A stretch of 64,000 nt of DNA. It comes from Phocoena phocoena (Eukaryota > Chordata > Mammalia > Artiodactyla > Phocoenidae). The DNA is taken from assembly GCF_963924675.1 (NCBI RefSeq), contig NC_089220.1, forward strand, positions 118,126,697 to 118,190,696, in the 5' to 3' direction. Position numbers and translations under genes: made by a program. The notes below the pieces were generated by a model. The model worked only from the letters and a program-made list of their open reading frames with translations, made no database searches and had not been told where the DNA came from. Positions 33,355 through 45,014 of this stretch are shown piece by piece; the stretch's first letter is position 1, and each line of letters begins with the position of its first letter.

Positions 33355-33655
33355 CCCCTAGAAAATTTCCACTCCACCTTCCAGACCCAGCACAAGTGTT
33401 TCCTAAAGGAAGCCTTTTCTAACTCCCTACCAAGCAAAATTGTTGGTCTCTCAAGTCTCTTTGTTCCATTATTGTGCTTTGTATGTTCCTCTGCTACAGC
33501 ATTTAGTACAGTCTGCTGTAGCTATTTGTTGATATTACTACAAGAATTTGAGAGTCTTGAGGTCAGGAACTGTGTGTTTTCACCTGTATTTCATCAGTGC
33601 CCCTACTAATAAGAGGAACTCAATAAACTTTTGTGGAATGAATGAATTCTGCTCT
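33355..33655 (+). mobile_element. L2 LINE 3' end, sense
   Basis: 'cctaaaggaagccttttctaactccc', 'gagtcttgaggtcaggaactgtgtg' and 'aactcaataaacttttgtggaatgaatgaat' are the characteristic L2 3' end in sense. Confidence 0.8.
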
Positions 33656-33659
33656 GTTG

Positions 33660-34170
33660 GCATTCTTTTAAAAGTATGTACTACAGATAGCAGGGTTAGC
33701 TTTGAAACTATTAAAAGAGGGAATTTGTAGATTTTGAGTTTTTTAAAACGTGCGTTACAATGAATAGTGGCTTAAGAAACAAAGCAATACTTACTGAATA
33801 TATTGGTATGGACACTGTGTTATAGGCCCATTTCCATGAGAATGAATGAGATTTGGCACAATACACAACTTATGTGGAAAGGCCAACAAACTGAATGAAT
33901 TTGTAGCTTTTCCAAAGTCGGAAAACACAAGACAAAGGAATAGACTACAGGGCAGTGAATGAAGGAACAACTTAGACTGAATGATCACACAATTAGAGGG
34001 ATTTTGTTGGTTGTTTAATCTTTTATTAGTCTTTTGAGAAGAGAAGGAGATATGAAAATTCCAGGGTTATAGTGGGGTCTTAGAAGATGACAGAAAATAT
34101 GTAGGTGGGTGGGTGTGTCATAATACCTAGAAAATATACTCCAATACTAAGGAGTATCCAAAAGTGTGTA
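33660..34170. other. Intergenic, nothing recognised
   Basis: No repeat family or gene identified. Confidence 0.4.
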
Positions 34171-34172
34171 GG

Positions 34173-34382
34173 GGGCTTCTCTGGTGGTACAGTGTTTGAG
34201 AGTCCACCTGCTGATGCAGGGGACGCAGGTTCGTGCCCTGATCCGGGAAGATCCCACATGCCGCGGAGCGGCTGGGCCCGTGAGCCATGGCTGCTGAGCC
34301 CGCGCATCCAGAGCCTGCGCTCTGCAACGGGAGAGGCCACAACAGTGAGAGGCCCGCGTACTGCAAAAACAAACAACAAAAA
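34173..34382 (+). mobile_element. CHR-2-like SINE
   Basis: Starts 'gggcttctctggtggtacag' and ends 'gcgtactgc' plus an A/C-rich tail. GTGTGTAGG flanks it on both sides. Slightly more diverged than the other short copies. Confidence 0.9.
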
Positions 34383-34394
34383 TGTGTGTAGGTA

Positions 34395-35900
34395 GTCATA
34401 AAATTGTAATAACCTATTAGAAATAATTCCAACAAATTCAGTTTGTTTCTTACTGAATGAGATTTCCCTAAATTAAACATGGATCTGTCCCAGTGATCAA
34501 ATAATCAAATGTAATGATAGCTCCATCCTCAAACAGAAGCCATCCTCTACAACCGGCAATTCACATTTATGACCCTAAGGCAGTTACACCCATCTCTGGC
34601 CCTAAAGGCAGCCCAAGTGGACAGATAATAGTCAGAGTGCCTTCCCTGACTTGCTCCCTATACCCATTGGGTGACCATACATCTTGGTTGACCTGGAATA
34701 ATTATTAATCATGTCCCCATCCCAGAATGGGGTGATAAATTATAACATCACCTTACCTTTGGGCCTCACATGCAAACTGTCCAGCCCCCTCCCAGCCCCC
34801 CTCCCCAAGTCCCAGGCTTTATTAAGCTTCAGAACCCTTTCCCACACTCTTTTCCCCAGGTTCTCAACAATAGGTCCTTGAAGTCTTAGTCAAACACATT
34901 AGCAGTAAAAACAAAGTATACAAAGAAGGAAGGGATGAAATTTAGTTAAAGAAGGTAGTGAAAGAAGGAGTAAAAACTGGAGTAACATTGTGTACTAATA
35001 AGGAATTTCTTACAAATTATAATGAAATTGATTTTCTTTTGGCATTACTAAACTAGCTCTGAAGAAAATTTTGTGAGAGGAAATCCAAAACTGATACGAG
35101 CAGAGTGACTTCTTTGAAAGACACCACTTCCTGAACCTATACGTTTTGGAGTGTTTGTGGGAACCAGACGCAGGATTGCTTTATAGTCACACCAGGCCTT
35201 CAAGGCTTACATGTTGTTAGATCCAACTGACAAAGAGAAAACGTTCCTACAATTCCAGCTCCATCACAAGACAGTGTTCAGGAACTTAGTGCTTCGAGTT
35301 TTTTGATTCAGGTCTGTGGGCTTTTGAGGTTGGTCGCTGTTAAAAAAAAAAAAAAAAAAAAAGATTTGTCCTACAATGTAAGTGCAGAAACAAAGGAGTT
35401 ACACGAGTAATGCATGCTTACTTATTTACTTTAGCAAAATGAGTATATAAGCAAAAAGAAAAGAAATGATCATAAATCCCATTCTTATAAATGACTGCTA
35501 TAAACATTGGTGTTGAACTTCACAGTTTTTCTGTATGCATTATGTACACTTTTAAAGGCAGATATGCCTTATGCAAAAAATAGGATTAAAAAGGAAGCTA
35601 CTACTATCACTGAAATAGCTCAAGAAAGCAGAGGAGCATAGCCCAGAATGACCTACAAGGTCTGGGGAGCCCTTAAAACTCCTCAGCAAGTATTCACATT
35701 CCATCTCAGGGTTTCTTTGTGTCAATTCACTTTTGCCTGATTTGCTTTTCCTTGTCTTCTATCTCCCTGGTTGTGTGTCTCCATCTCCCACCACAAGTGT
35801 GCTTTACCAGATCCATCTCATCTCTGGGAACATGTAATCTATTTTGGAATTGAGAGTAACAAGCTAGACCTTTGAGTCTCCTCCAAAGTATGACTCCTGG
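34395..35900. other. Intergenic, nothing recognised apart from an A-run
   Basis: Contains a 20-base A-run at about 35,342-35,361 and a C-rich patch near 34,780-34,815. No supportable gene; a 64-codon open frame at 34,514 has no recognisable feature. Confidence 0.4.
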
Positions 35901-35913
35901 TATCTACGCTCAC

Positions 35914-36132
35914 TTTTTTTTTTTTTTTTTTTTTTTTAATGCGGTACGCGGGCCTCTCACTGTTGTGGCCTCTCCCATTGCGGAGCACAGGCTCCGGACA
36001 CACAGGCTCAGCAGTCATGGCTCACGGGCCCAGCCACTCCGCGGCATGTGGGATCTTCCTGGACCGGGGCACGAACCCGTGTCCCCTGCATCGGCAGGCG
36101 GACTCTCAACCACTGCGCAACCAGGGAAGCCC
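35914..36132 (-). mobile_element. CHR-2-like SINE, antisense, very young-looking
   Basis: A 24-T tract, then 'gcggtacgcgggcctctc' to 'ccagggaagccc'. Exact 14-bp duplication TACGCTCACTTTTT at 35,905-35,918 and 36,133-36,146. The long uninterrupted tail and perfect duplication suggest recent insertion. Confidence 0.93.
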
Positions 36133-36199
36133 TACGCTCACTTTTTACTCATAATACCCAAATGAGATATGTCTCACATGCCCTGGCTAAACAAACTCC

Positions 36200-37150
36200 C
36201 ACCTGGTACTCAATAGGAGAGTAGAATTAAAACACAAATCTGCAGGGAGGAAAGACGGACATGACTGTATCTGTTATTTATTCTATTAGAGAGGCTGGAT
36301 CTCAGATTCCTGTTGCTCAGGAACTTCTGAAGAGTTCCCACCCATGTGCACTGGGGGAAAAAAAATCTGTATTCTGAAGTCATTGATTGCAGTTTTCTAT
36401 ATATGTCAATTAGGTAACATCTGCTCATTGTGTGGTGTGAATCTTTTATATCTATACTGATATTTTGTCCACTTGTTTTATCAGTTACTGAGGGATATGT
36501 TTCATAATCTCCTACTATGGTTGTATATTTCTCTACTTTTGGTTTTCTCAATTTTTGTTATGCATATTTTGAGGCTATGTCATTAAGAACATACAAATTT
36601 ATATTTTCCTGGTGGACTGATACTTTAACATTATGAAATGTTATCTTTACCTTTAATAAAGCCTTTCATCATAAGGTTGTTAGTATAACGACATCAGGGT
36701 TCTTTTGATTACTGGTTGCAAGTATACATTTTTCTATTCTATTCATTCACTTTCAGCCTCATTGTATTTTTATACTTAAGGTGTATTTCTTGAACTCAGC
36801 CTATAGTTGAAGTTTTACATTAAGTCTTAAAATCTTTGCCTTTCTAATAGGAGTATTTATTCTATTTATATTTGATAGAGTATTTGATAGACTGAGAGAT
36901 TTGGGTTTAAACCAACTATCTTCCTGTTTGTTTTCTACCTGTCCAATACATTCTATGTTCCTTTTTCTCTCTTTTCTTTCCTTTTCAAAATAAAATTTAA
37001 ATTAAAAATTTTTTTATTATTCTATTTTTTTCGTCTATTAACTTGCTAGTTGTACATTCTTTTACTGTCTTTTAGTGTTATAAAAGAGATTATAATATGC
37101 ATCCTTGACTTAATGGAAATTTCTCTAATATAAATTAGTACTTTTCCCAA
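36200..37150 (-). mobile_element. L1M LINE ORF2 fragment, antisense
   Basis: Antisense L1 ORF2-type text such as 'ctatatatgtcaattaggtaacatctg', 'ttttgtccacttgttttatcagttactgaggg' and 'gttgtatatttctctacttttgg'. No frame survives. Confidence 0.75.
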
Positions 37151-37499
37151 TTCTTGAACAATGCAAGGATTTTAGAACCCTTTAATTACAATTTACTACC
37201 CACTGCATACCTTACTGCTATTGTTGTCAGGTATTATAATTCTTTCTACATGTTAAACTCTATAAGGTATTGTTATTATTATTATTTCATAAGTCAATAT
37301 TTATTCAGAGTCATATTTATCCTAGCAATTCTAGTAGGAGAGTCATGGTGAAGACCGCTTGGGTTCTAGAGCAGAGTCATGACATCTGTAGCAGAGAATT
37401 TTATTGAAGCATAGAGTGAAACTCTATTTTAACCTTGAAAAGCATCTAAAATTATGCTATTGTGCCTTGGTAAGGAATGAACATCTGACTATGATGACA

Positions 37500-38770
37500 T
37501 TTTGTGAGGATGGGTCTCTATCCTTCTTTACCTTAAACCAGCAATCGTTGTGTGGTACTGTGTCCCCAGTCAGTACAATACATGGGTCTGAGAATCAAAG
37601 AGTGGAAGTTGGAGTGACTCCACTCACCATCGCTCTCAGAAAACTGTTTGAAGAATTTGTTCTTCCTAGCCCCACAATTTTTAGGTCCTGTAGATCCTAG
37701 TTTCCAGAAAGAGGACTCTTCCACCAGGGAACAAAGAATCCTACTTAACTTAATACTCTGACTGCCACCTTGCCACTTTGGGGTCTTTGTGCCAGTGAAA
37801 AGGAGCTACCACCTTGTGGGGGGAAACTGACTTTGATATCATGAGGAGGTGGGGCTACTGCTACATAATGGAGCAGGCAGAAACATTTGAAACTTTGGTG
37901 ATCCACTAAGGAGTCTCTTGATATTCCATGGCCAGTTTTAACTGTAAATGGAAAAATTCAGCAACCACGACCTATTAATGGCATGGTAATCAGGAGCTCA
38001 GGATCCCCAGAGATGAGGATCTAGGTCATCCACTAGGCAAACCATATAGACCAGCACAAACACTACCTGAGGATGAGGGAAATCTAGATTGGGCAGTAGA
38101 GGTGAGAGATGATAAGTATCAATGATAGCCTAGGGTCTAACTGCAGCAACAGGGGCTATAGCTCATCTCACAAACCCTCCTGCCTTATGTTTTGCCAGAA
38201 ATTATAACTGACCAGAATCCTGGAGAAGCTGTGATAGAATGGAGTGAAACTAATGTGAAAAACACATGGATCTGAATGGTGCAAGAGGTGGGCCTTGGCA
38301 GACATTGTTGATGCTCTACCCAGACCTTGTGAGATTCCTTTAACTACTTTAGTTTTTGTGTTCAGTGCCCAGCTGCCATATACTTGGGGTAAAGGGTCAT
38401 ACCTGCAACGTTCTCTGGAAGATTTCCCTTGTATGTTTGAAGCCTCTGGGGCTGGAGATTCCTGGGAGTTATACCAACTTCCCATTTCTTGGACCATGAC
38501 TAATGTCTAGATGGGGTAGGGGTACAAAAATTCCACTCCCTTGCTTCAAGGCAAAAAGGGCTTTGCAGTACACTTTATACTCCATAGCTTCTTGTAGGAT
38601 GAGACTGAAGATAGATTTCACCTGAAACTTCATTCTTGCATAGTTCCTTTCCCATCCTGCTTCCTTCCCTCCCTTACCTGTCTGTTCTGAGTACATTCTC
38701 AATAAATTACATGCAAAAAAATATCCATCTCAGGTTGTTTCTAGGGAATCTTACCAAAGACTTCTCCCAA
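37500..38770 (+). mobile_element. ERVL-class endogenous retrovirus remnant, sense (3' pol plus part of an LTR)
   Basis: The plus frame around 37,530-37,700 resembles the tail of an ERVL integrase region (short motifs GTVSP and IHGSEN are visible). The following kilobase looks like the degraded 3' pol region and then LTR text ending 'ctcaataaattacatgc' near 38,715. Frames are interrupted by stops, so it is a non-functional relic. Described only from short landmarks. Confidence 0.6.
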
Positions 38771-38774
38771 AGAA

Positions 38775-40050
38775 ACTACCTGCACCCAATTTCTTCTCTA
38801 AAATAAGAAGGAAATCATTCATTCAATGAATTTTAATAGCTGAGAAGACCACATAACCCTAAGTTATAATAGGGGAACTTCAACTATTATAAAAATCATT
38901 AAAATGGAATCACAGATTATCTTGGTATACATAACTATACTTTGTACTTTTAATGGATTTTAATAGACTTTGACTCACTTTCTGTATGGAAGATCAGGTG
39001 TGTTTGCAGAAATGTCACTAACAATGACATGAAAAACTTCAAGATGTGAAATTAGTTTCAATGGTGTAAATTTCAGTGAGAAGAAATTTCATTTAACACA
39101 AGGGAGAACTTGTAGCTATTAGGGCAGCCTCAGGTTGGGTTGAATTTCGTGTCATCTTAGATTTCCAAACACAAGCTGAACAATCACTTGGTGAAAACAG
39201 AATAAAGTGCTCTTCAGGCATCAGAAGCATTAAACTGGTAGCTAGTTGATGCAGGTGATTATAGTTATCATCTATATTCAGGAACTTAACTATGATATTT
39301 TGAACCCTCTTTTTGTTGGAGATTCAACTGAGAAATTATTATTTCCAATAATTTACTTTTTCTATACGTTTTCTATTCTTTTTGTTTTGCTTTCTAGTAA
39401 CCAGTATTAAGTTCATCATTTGTTATATATACATTTCTCTTTAACCAAATCTCATTTTTATGGTAAAAACTGTTGTTCAAATATATAACCAACACTAGCC
39501 TATGGGATCCTTCAATGAGTTGTGCTGGGCAGTGACCGTGACTGAAGGTGTGGACTGAAAACCATGGGCTTTCTATACCTGTAGATGGTTGAAAGCCAAA
39601 TTTAAATTCCATTTGTTGAATTTAGGCACTTTTTGAAACAATAGCCTTTCTCTTATGTGAAAATTAGGGCATTGATTGGAAAGTAGGATGCCTAGAATTG
39701 AAGTAGGATATATGGGAGTGTTTGGATGACTGCTCTCTGATGGCATCATTCAACATCCCTGCTCACCATGCCTCAGACCATACCACCATCCATAGCCTTA
39801 AATGTCGTATACACCATCATGGTATCCCATATAACATTGCTTCTGACTAAGAAAACTTTCTTTATGGTGAAAGAGTTAAGGCGATGAACTGATGTCTATG
39901 GAATTCACTGGTCTTATCATTTATTCCATCACCTGGAAATAGAAATATAGAGAAATGTAGAGAGGTAGGATGGTCTACTGAAAACTCAGTTAAAATGCTA
40001 GTAGGGAGATTTTGCGAGGTTACGGTGCTATTCTACAAGATGTGCTATAT
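38775..40050. other. Intergenic, nothing recognised
   Basis: May include further degraded ERVL-derived sequence but nothing definite. Confidence 0.35.
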
Positions 40051-40229
40051 GTTCTAAGTCAGCTACCAAGATATGGTCCTATTTTTTTTTCCACTGCAAA
40101 AGTATAGTCTCCAAGATGGAAGTGGAAAGTGTACCTTTCGCACGTAATGCAAACTGGAAAATGTTTTGTTTTCTACCCCTATGATTCTAGAGTGCTGGTG
40201 TAGAGGTGTTGGTAAGCATGAGAGGAATG

Positions 40230-40640
40230 CTTCTACCAGGGGACACACCATGGTTCCACTGATTGGAAATTAAGACTACCACCTGGATGCCTAAAGCTCT
40301 TCACGTCACCAGGAATACAGGCCAAAAAAGGTGCCAGCTGGGATGACTGATTCTCACTATCAAGAGGAGATAGTGTCACCGATAAACACAGAGGCTTAAA
40401 GGACTATGGCTGGGACTCACAGATCTCCTGGGGTTGACTCTTAGTACTGCCATGTCTGCTGGTAAAGTTAATGGAGGGCTCCAACAGTCTTATAAGACCA
40501 TCAAGGGCTCAGATCCCTTGGGAATGAGGGTTCGGGTTCTTCAACCCAAGTAATGAAGCCTGACTAGTTGCAGCTGGTGGCTCTGGGCAGGAGAACATAA
40601 AATGTGTGGTAGGGGATGGAAGTTAGAAATATCAATTATA
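40230..40640 (+). mobile_element. Second ERVL-class 3' pol fragment, sense
   Basis: Plus-strand text beginning 'caccatggttccactgattgg' resembles part of the same 3' pol region as the remnant at 37.5-38.8 kb, with stops throughout. Its position after, rather than within, the first remnant suggests a separate copy or a rearrangement. Confidence 0.45.
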
Positions 40641-40654
40641 GCCCTGTGACTTCT

Positions 40655-41010
40655 TTTTTTTAATTTTTATTTTATTTTATTTTTATTGGAGTATAATTGT
40701 TTTACAATGTTGTGTTCGTTTCTGCTGTACAACAAAGTGAATCAGCTATATGTATACATATATCGCCTTCCTCTTGGACCTCCTGCCCATCACTGCCACC
40801 CCCCAGCCCACCATTCTGCTCATCTAGGTCATCACAGAGCACTGAGCTGAGCTCCCTGTGCTGTACAGCAGGTTCCCACTAGCTATCTATTTTACAGGGT
40901 AGTGTATTTACGCCAAACCTAAGCTCCCAATTCATCCCCCCACCCCCGTGTCCACACATCCATTCTCTACATCTGCGTCTCTATTCCTGCCCTTGAAATA
41001 GGTTTGTGAG
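40655..41010 (-). mobile_element. Cetartiodactyl-type L1 3' end, antisense, 5' truncated
   Basis: A T-rich start, then 'ggagtataattgttttacaatg', 'ctgctgtacaacaaagtgaatc', 'gagctccctgtgctgtacagc' and 'tctattcctgccctt' are typical of a relatively young artiodactyl/cetacean L1 3' UTR. Confidence 0.8.
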
Positions 41011-41115
41011 TTCTTGCAGAAATAAAGATGATAGGATCTGCCTCATTTTCTCACTTGTTCTGCCATGCATATATTTAAACTAATTTTTCTTTTCTTTTCT
41101 ATCCGTTTCTTCCAG

Positions 41116-41244
41116 GGCATGCTGACAGTGGTTAGCTTTATAATATTGTTCATGGGTTACAGAATTCTGAGACAGGATCATGATGGAACCAGAAGAGGAC
41201 TGAACATCATACAGAGATTCTATATAAGCTGGATTCAGCCACCA
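41116..41244 (+). other. Exon-like open segment encoding a predicted membrane helix (orphan)
   Basis: A strong pyrimidine tract (ttttcttttcttttctatccgtttcttccag) ends at 41,115, and a GTAAGA donor starts at 41,245. The 129 bases between are open in one frame, 43 codons, phase 0 at both ends. The product begins G-M-L-T-V-V-S-F-I-I-L-F-M-G-Y and continues with a basic stretch (R-Q-D-H-D-G-T-R-R-G), as in a single membrane helix with a basic flank. I do not recognise the protein. It lies between RCN2 and SCAPER, where I recall no known coding gene. It could be a real exon, a decayed exon or a chance arrangement. Confidence 0.3.
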
Positions 41245-41849
41245 GTAAGATTCCAAGTTATCATCCCTTTAGGGAGAAAGTGAGCACATTTTGATTTTAT
41301 AAGGAACAGCTGCATTATGTTAACTGGCAGTATTTTTTCTTCTGGAGGATTAAGTATGGGAAGAAGGGTTTATGTTAATATTTGGCATGGGTAGCAAAGA
41401 AGTGCACTCTAGTGAATGTTGTCACTTTTTTTCAATCGAGTGTTTGCTTTCCTTTGGATGATTGCAGAGTTTCCCACCTTAAAGTCTGTCTCTCACTCTA
41501 GAAGCTGAAAATGGCATATACTCACTTTCTCACCTTCCTTAAAGTTAGTGTGTGGGTACATTATCTAGGATCCACCACTAACTGGAAACAATCTCCCAAA
41601 ACTATATCAGAAGTAAGCCACAGGAAGACTGCGAGGGACTCTTCGACAGCTACAACATTATAGAAAGATCAAGTTCTTTGAGCAGTAGTGGTGCTCTCAC
41701 TGACAAATTCTGGGGTGTGAATTTTGGGTATTGTTCCTGGCTGCGTAGCCCTGAGCCTGAGATATTTCTAGCCCTCCTGGCAATTCAACATCACTTTTTT
41801 GGTTTACAAAGTTTAATTTTTATATAAATTCATACTTAGCAACACAACA

Positions 41850-42024
41850 TTGCAAGAATAGTTAAGGAATCATATACCCTTGAGAAAGGAAGAGAGGGAT
41901 ACAGAGAGGGAGAGAGGGGATGAGAGGAGCTGGGGGGGAGAATATTAAAGCAAGTGAGGCAAAGTGTAAACAACTGGTAAATTTAAATAAAGGGAATATG
42001 GGAGTTCCTTAACTATTCTTGCAA
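41850..42024. repeat. Perfect 20-bp inverted repeat around a 135-bp purine-rich core
   Basis: TTGCAAGAATAGTTAAGGAA at 41,850-41,869 and its exact reverse complement at 42,005-42,024 bound a core that is GA-rich (41,880-41,945). A (CA)n tract (42,025-42,050) follows the right arm. No family assigned. Confidence 0.85.
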
Positions 42025-42050
42025 CACACACACACATACACACACACACC
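42025..42050. repeat. (CA)n microsatellite
   Basis: Runs of CACACA broken once by ATA, immediately after the right arm of the inverted repeat. Confidence 0.9.
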
Positions 42051-42051
42051 T

Positions 42052-42245
42052 TTTTTCTGAGTCATTTGAGAGTAAGTTGCAAATATCATAGTTCTGTATT
42101 CGTAAATACTTCAGTGTATATTTTGTAAGAACATGGATATTCTCTTACATAGCACCATACAATTATCTAAATCAGAAAATGTAACATTGATATAAAACTA
42201 TTATCTAATCCATACTTCATATTCAAATTCCTATATCACTTAAAC
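42052..42245. mobile_element. Old LINE-1-class fragment, same family as at 7.1 kb
   Basis: 'gagtcatttgagagtaagttgcaaatatcat' and 'acatggatattctcttacatagcacc' parallel the text at 7,170-7,260. Confidence 0.55.
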
Positions 42246-42639
42246 AAATTTCTTTACTGCTTAAGTGAGTCGGTGTTAGCTTCTGTGAGCTCTAATTAAT
42301 TTGCAGTCTCAGAAATCACTTCCTCCAGCATATGTTCCTGGACCCCAACTTTGGGTTAGGCAACTCTCTTATGTACCCTGATAATACAGGGTACTTTACC
42401 TACCAGTGTATTTCTAACACTCTATCCCTGATTGTGTTGGCCTCTCCAACCTGAATCAAGCCACTTAAAAGGCAGGTATGTCTCTTTTTCACTGGTCTTT
42501 CTTCACTGACTAGAACTGTTTCTGACATATAGTAGATACTCATGAATATTTGTTGAACAACTAGATCTGCACACTTTAGCGGCAATTAAGATGAAATATG
42601 TTCTAAGTTGTATTTGTCATTTTCCCTCTTTCAGTTGAC

Positions 42640-43460
42640 AGCTGTATCTGTCAAGGTTCAATGCAAAGTAGAAACCACTCTAGGTATTTTTTACAGGAAG
42701 AGATTTATTGCAGGAAATTGATGCATATAAGGTTTAGGAGAGAAAGATCTAGGCTGGACTACTAGAAATTATTCCCAGAAAAATACAGAATGGACCGTCA
42801 CCAACACTCCAAGGTCATCATTTGAATTATTCAAGACATACCCCTCCATAGTTTTGATCCAGGGGTCAGGAAACTGTAATCAAGAAGCTGCTGCTATTGG
42901 CACCGTGGATGATTGCACTGTCTCTCAGCACTCAGAAAGATGGAAAATGGCTACTAGAATCCCACTACAGAAAAAAATTCACATTTTCCCAAGTTTTCTT
43001 GACAGTGTAAGGGGTAAAAAGATGGCTTTAGACTTTATCTCACTTCTGCCTTATATTTCATGAGGTCATCCCATTATCAGAAATCAATTCACATTCAGAA
43101 ACCCTGTTGCAAAGGAGTCAGGAATATGTACTTTTCAGCTACCCAGTCCCTGTAATGCATCCTATGGAGACTGAGTTAATTCCCAGTATGTACCACACTG
43201 GCATCCCCATTCATGAGGTTGCTGAAGCTAGACACAGGTATGTAATCCTCAACTCCTCCCTGACACCAAGATTCTCCCCTTGGATGGAGGTGGTAGCACC
43301 TCTTCACCATGAGATTAAATTTAGAGGGTTAAATTTAGTACTCCCGGGGAATGGAATGAAGTATGCCTTGGTTGACTGCTTCAGAATCACTTACCCTCTG
43401 AGCAGTTTTCTGCCTGAGAAAATGGCAGTCACGTGACCAACTTGGATGTTCCTCCCTCTG
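42640..43460. other. Unresolved old repeat-like region
   Basis: 'aggaagagatttattgcaggaaattg' and neighbouring text resemble a common old LTR- or LINE-derived repeat that I cannot name. A 109-codon plus-strand open frame at 43,107-43,436 has no recognisable domain and I do not call it a gene. Confidence 0.4.
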
Positions 43461-43604
43461 GAGGTGGCAGTAACATGCTAACTCATTTTCCAGGTACCCC
43501 TGTGACTTCTGGGGTCAATGTGGTGGAAGAAAAGTGGAGAAAACAAAGCCCAGAGAGATGAGGAGATGTGTGCAACATCATGGAAAGAGCATGAACTTTA
43601 TTTT

Positions 43605-43778
43605 CACATGGCTTTAGATTTGAATCCAGATCGTGCCTCTTACTAAATGTAATACCAGGAGCAAGTTCCTTAGTCTCTCTATATCTTGGTTTCCTCATCT
43701 TTAAAATACCTATCTCATAGGATGGTCATGAGGATTAAATTAGATAACACATGTTAAGTGCAGGTACCTAAAAGTACA
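43605..43778 (+). repeat. MIR SINE, sense
   Basis: 'ttagatttgaatccagatcgtgcctcttactaaatg', 'tcttggtttcctcatctttaaaatacc' and 'ggtcatgaggattaaattagat' in MIR order. The insertion described next sits at its 3' end. Confidence 0.85.
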
Positions 43779-43779
43779 C

Positions 43780-44530
43780 AAAGAAATGTTGGTTCTTGGG
43801 ACTTCCCTGGTGGTCCAGTGGTAAAGAATCTGCCTTCCAATGCAGGGGACACGGGTTAGATCCCTGGTTGGGGAATTAAGATCCCACATACCACGGGGCA
43901 ACTAAGCCCGCATGCCGCAACTACTGAGCTCGCGCCTCAACGAGAGAGTCCGTGAGCCACAAACTACAGAGCCCACACACTCTGGAGCCTGCACACCACA
44001 ACTAGAGAAGAGAAAACCTGAACGCCACAACTAGAGAGAAGCCCACCCACTCCAACGAAGATCCCACGTGCCGCAACTAAGACCCGACACAGCCAAAAAA
44101 AAAAAAAAGAAACCTATAAAAAGAAACTCTAATAAAAAAAGCAAGACTATATGATAACATGATATAATTATCATAATGATAATGCTAATTCAAAAAAAGA
44201 ATATAAAATTAAAAAAAAAAGAAAGGGCTTCCCTGGTGGCGCAGTGGCTAAGAATCTGCCTGCCAGTGTAGGGGACATGGGTTCCAGCCCTGGTCTGGGA
44301 AGATCCCACATGCTGCGGAGACTAAACCTGTGCGCCACAACTACTGAGCCCACGTGCCACAACTACTGAAGCCTGCGCACCTAGAGCCAGTGCTCCATAA
44401 CAAGAGAAGCCACGGCAATGAGAAGCCCGCTTGCTGCAGGCAGAGAAAGCCTGCGCGCAGCAAGCAAGACCCAACGCAGCCAAAAATAAATAAATAAATT
44501 TATTTTTTAAAAAAAGAAATGTTGGTTCTT
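43780..44530 (+). mobile_element. Composite of two long-form CHR SINEs flanked by one 18-bp duplication
   Basis: SINE A (43,798-44,109) and SINE B (44,225-44,512) are both plus-strand long-form CHR copies with their own A-rich tails, separated by about 115 bases of A-rich non-SINE sequence. The identical 18-mer AAAGAAATGTTGGTTCTT lies just before SINE A (43,780-43,797) and just after SINE B (44,513-44,530). The whole 715-bp unit is therefore bounded by a single target duplication. Confidence 0.85.
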
Positions 44531-44534
44531 TTAC

Positions 44535-45010
44535 TAGTTTCCTATGGCTGCTGTAATAAATTATGATAAACTTAGTGGTTTGAAACAACAAATTTAATTT
44601 AAAATTAATCTCTTACAGTTCTGGACATCAGAAATCCAACATCAGTTTCACTGGGCCAAAATCAAGGCATTGGCAGGGTTACACTCTTCCTGGAAGCTCT
44701 AGGGGAGAATCAGATTACTTGCCTTTTCCACCTTCTAGAGTTGCCTTCTTTGGCTGTTGGGCTCTTCCTCCACGTTTGAAGCCGGCAGTACAGTATCTTG
44801 CTCCAGTCCTCACATAGCTAGGTCAAATCACACTCTCCTCTTACTTGTGATTTACAGTTAAGGTCTACTTGCATAATCTAGGATAATCTCTAAATCTTAA
44901 AATCCTTAACTTAATCATATCTGCAAATTCTGTTATCATATAAGGTAACATTCACAGACCCAGAGACCTGGATAACTTTGGGAGCTGTTATTCACCCGAC
45001 CACAGTTCCT
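44535..45010 (-). mobile_element. MLT1-like LTR, antisense
   Basis: 'actagtttcctatggctgctgtaataaa', 'gtggtttgaaacaacaaa', 'cttacagttctggacatcagaaatcc' and 'gttattcacccgaccacagttcc' match the reverse of a MaLR-class LTR. Confidence 0.7.
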
Positions 45011-45014
45011 TTTA

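Noticed and set aside
43107..43436. 109-codon plus-strand open frame as a possible gene
   Set aside because: No recognisable domain, no splice or promoter context, and it lies in a region that looks like an old repeat.
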